Both the position numbers and the translations under genes were made by a program. Of a stretch of DNA of 64,000 bases, positions 63,975 through 64,000 are shown piece after piece. A model generated the notes under the pieces. It worked only from the letters and a program-made list of their open reading frames with translations, was not told the DNA's origin and searched no databases. The number at the start of each line of letters is the position of its first letter. The first letter of the stretch is position 1. The stretch is taken from the NCBI GenBank assembly GCA_004138175.2, contig RYFE02000001.1, positions 331,517-395,516 of the forward strand, in the 5' to 3' direction. The stretch is from Chloroflexales bacterium ZM16-3. Its GTDB lineage: Bacteria > Chloroflexota > Chloroflexia > Chloroflexales > Chloroflexaceae.

Positions 63975-64000
63975 TTATTTCTCTCGGCGGTTCGGACAAA

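Larger units (their letters stand above)
63651..64000. other. End of window: heptad array and a gene remnant
   Basis: Holds the array at 63693-63722 and a short HTH-like remnant at 63828-63974. Nothing else could be assigned in these 350 bases. Confidence 0.5.

Overview
The window looks like the chromosome of a phototrophic Chloroflexota bacterium (filamentous anoxygenic phototroph, order Chloroflexales). The DNA is G+C-rich. It carries a complete dark-operative protochlorophyllide reductase set (bchN, bchB, bchL) with a BciB-type 8-vinyl reductase, next to a five-carbon-pathway heme cluster (hemC-D-B-E-L, hemF). Two radical-SAM/B12-type enzymes adjoin these genes. I cannot fix the genus from sequence alone.

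Layout. 1-8 kb: tetrapyrrole trunk genes hemC(partial)-hemD-hemB-hemE-hemL, an opposing SulP transporter, then hemF. 8-16.6 kb: bchN-bchB-bciB-bchL on the plus strand, facing a two-gene radical-SAM operon on the minus strand with its own promoter. Together these genes carry aminolevulinate-derived pyrrole to (bacterio)chlorophyllide precursors. 17-20.5 kb: a DsbA-like thiol oxidoreductase and secD-secF behind an almost consensus promoter. 20.6-25 kb: panE, an FHA protein, and a divergent DUF58/MoxR pair. 25-30.2 kb: two-component genes, including a PAS kinase with a degenerate receiver, and a CheB-PAS-kinase fusion overlapping its NarL-type regulator. 30.4-37.4 kb: fabI, yccF, a lipoate-ligase-like protein, an alkyltransferase-like protein, a GT-C type glycosyltransferase, a DUF2892 protein and a ParB-like protein. 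37.6-45 kb: an AAA/TPR protein, a double-VWA membrane protein and a GPH-type symporter. 45.3-51.1 kb: nth, two single-domain response regulators, a CinA-like protein, a 7TM histidine kinase and a lipoprotein. 51.5-56.3 kb: a TetR-controlled efflux operon (adaptor, ATPase, permease). 56.6-64 kb: a Cys-motif small protein, CBS and UspA proteins, two peptidases, a phosphomannomutase and a long pRiA4b-ORF3-like protein.

The most unusual signal is not a gene. About nineteen places hold tandem arrays of different seven-base units, usually as two arms in inverted orientation forming a hairpin. They resemble the heptanucleotide STRR repeats known from cyanobacteria. They sit between operon genes (bchN/bchB), fill a divergent promoter region, contain the stop codons of at least six genes, and are read in frame as protein inserts in a glycosyltransferase, a histidine kinase and the start of HemD. 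At least three further dispersed repeat families, 80 to 150 bases long, occupy most remaining intergenic space.

No tRNA, rRNA, CRISPR array, transposase or phage gene was recognised. All assignments rest on reading motifs and gene order; no database search was run.
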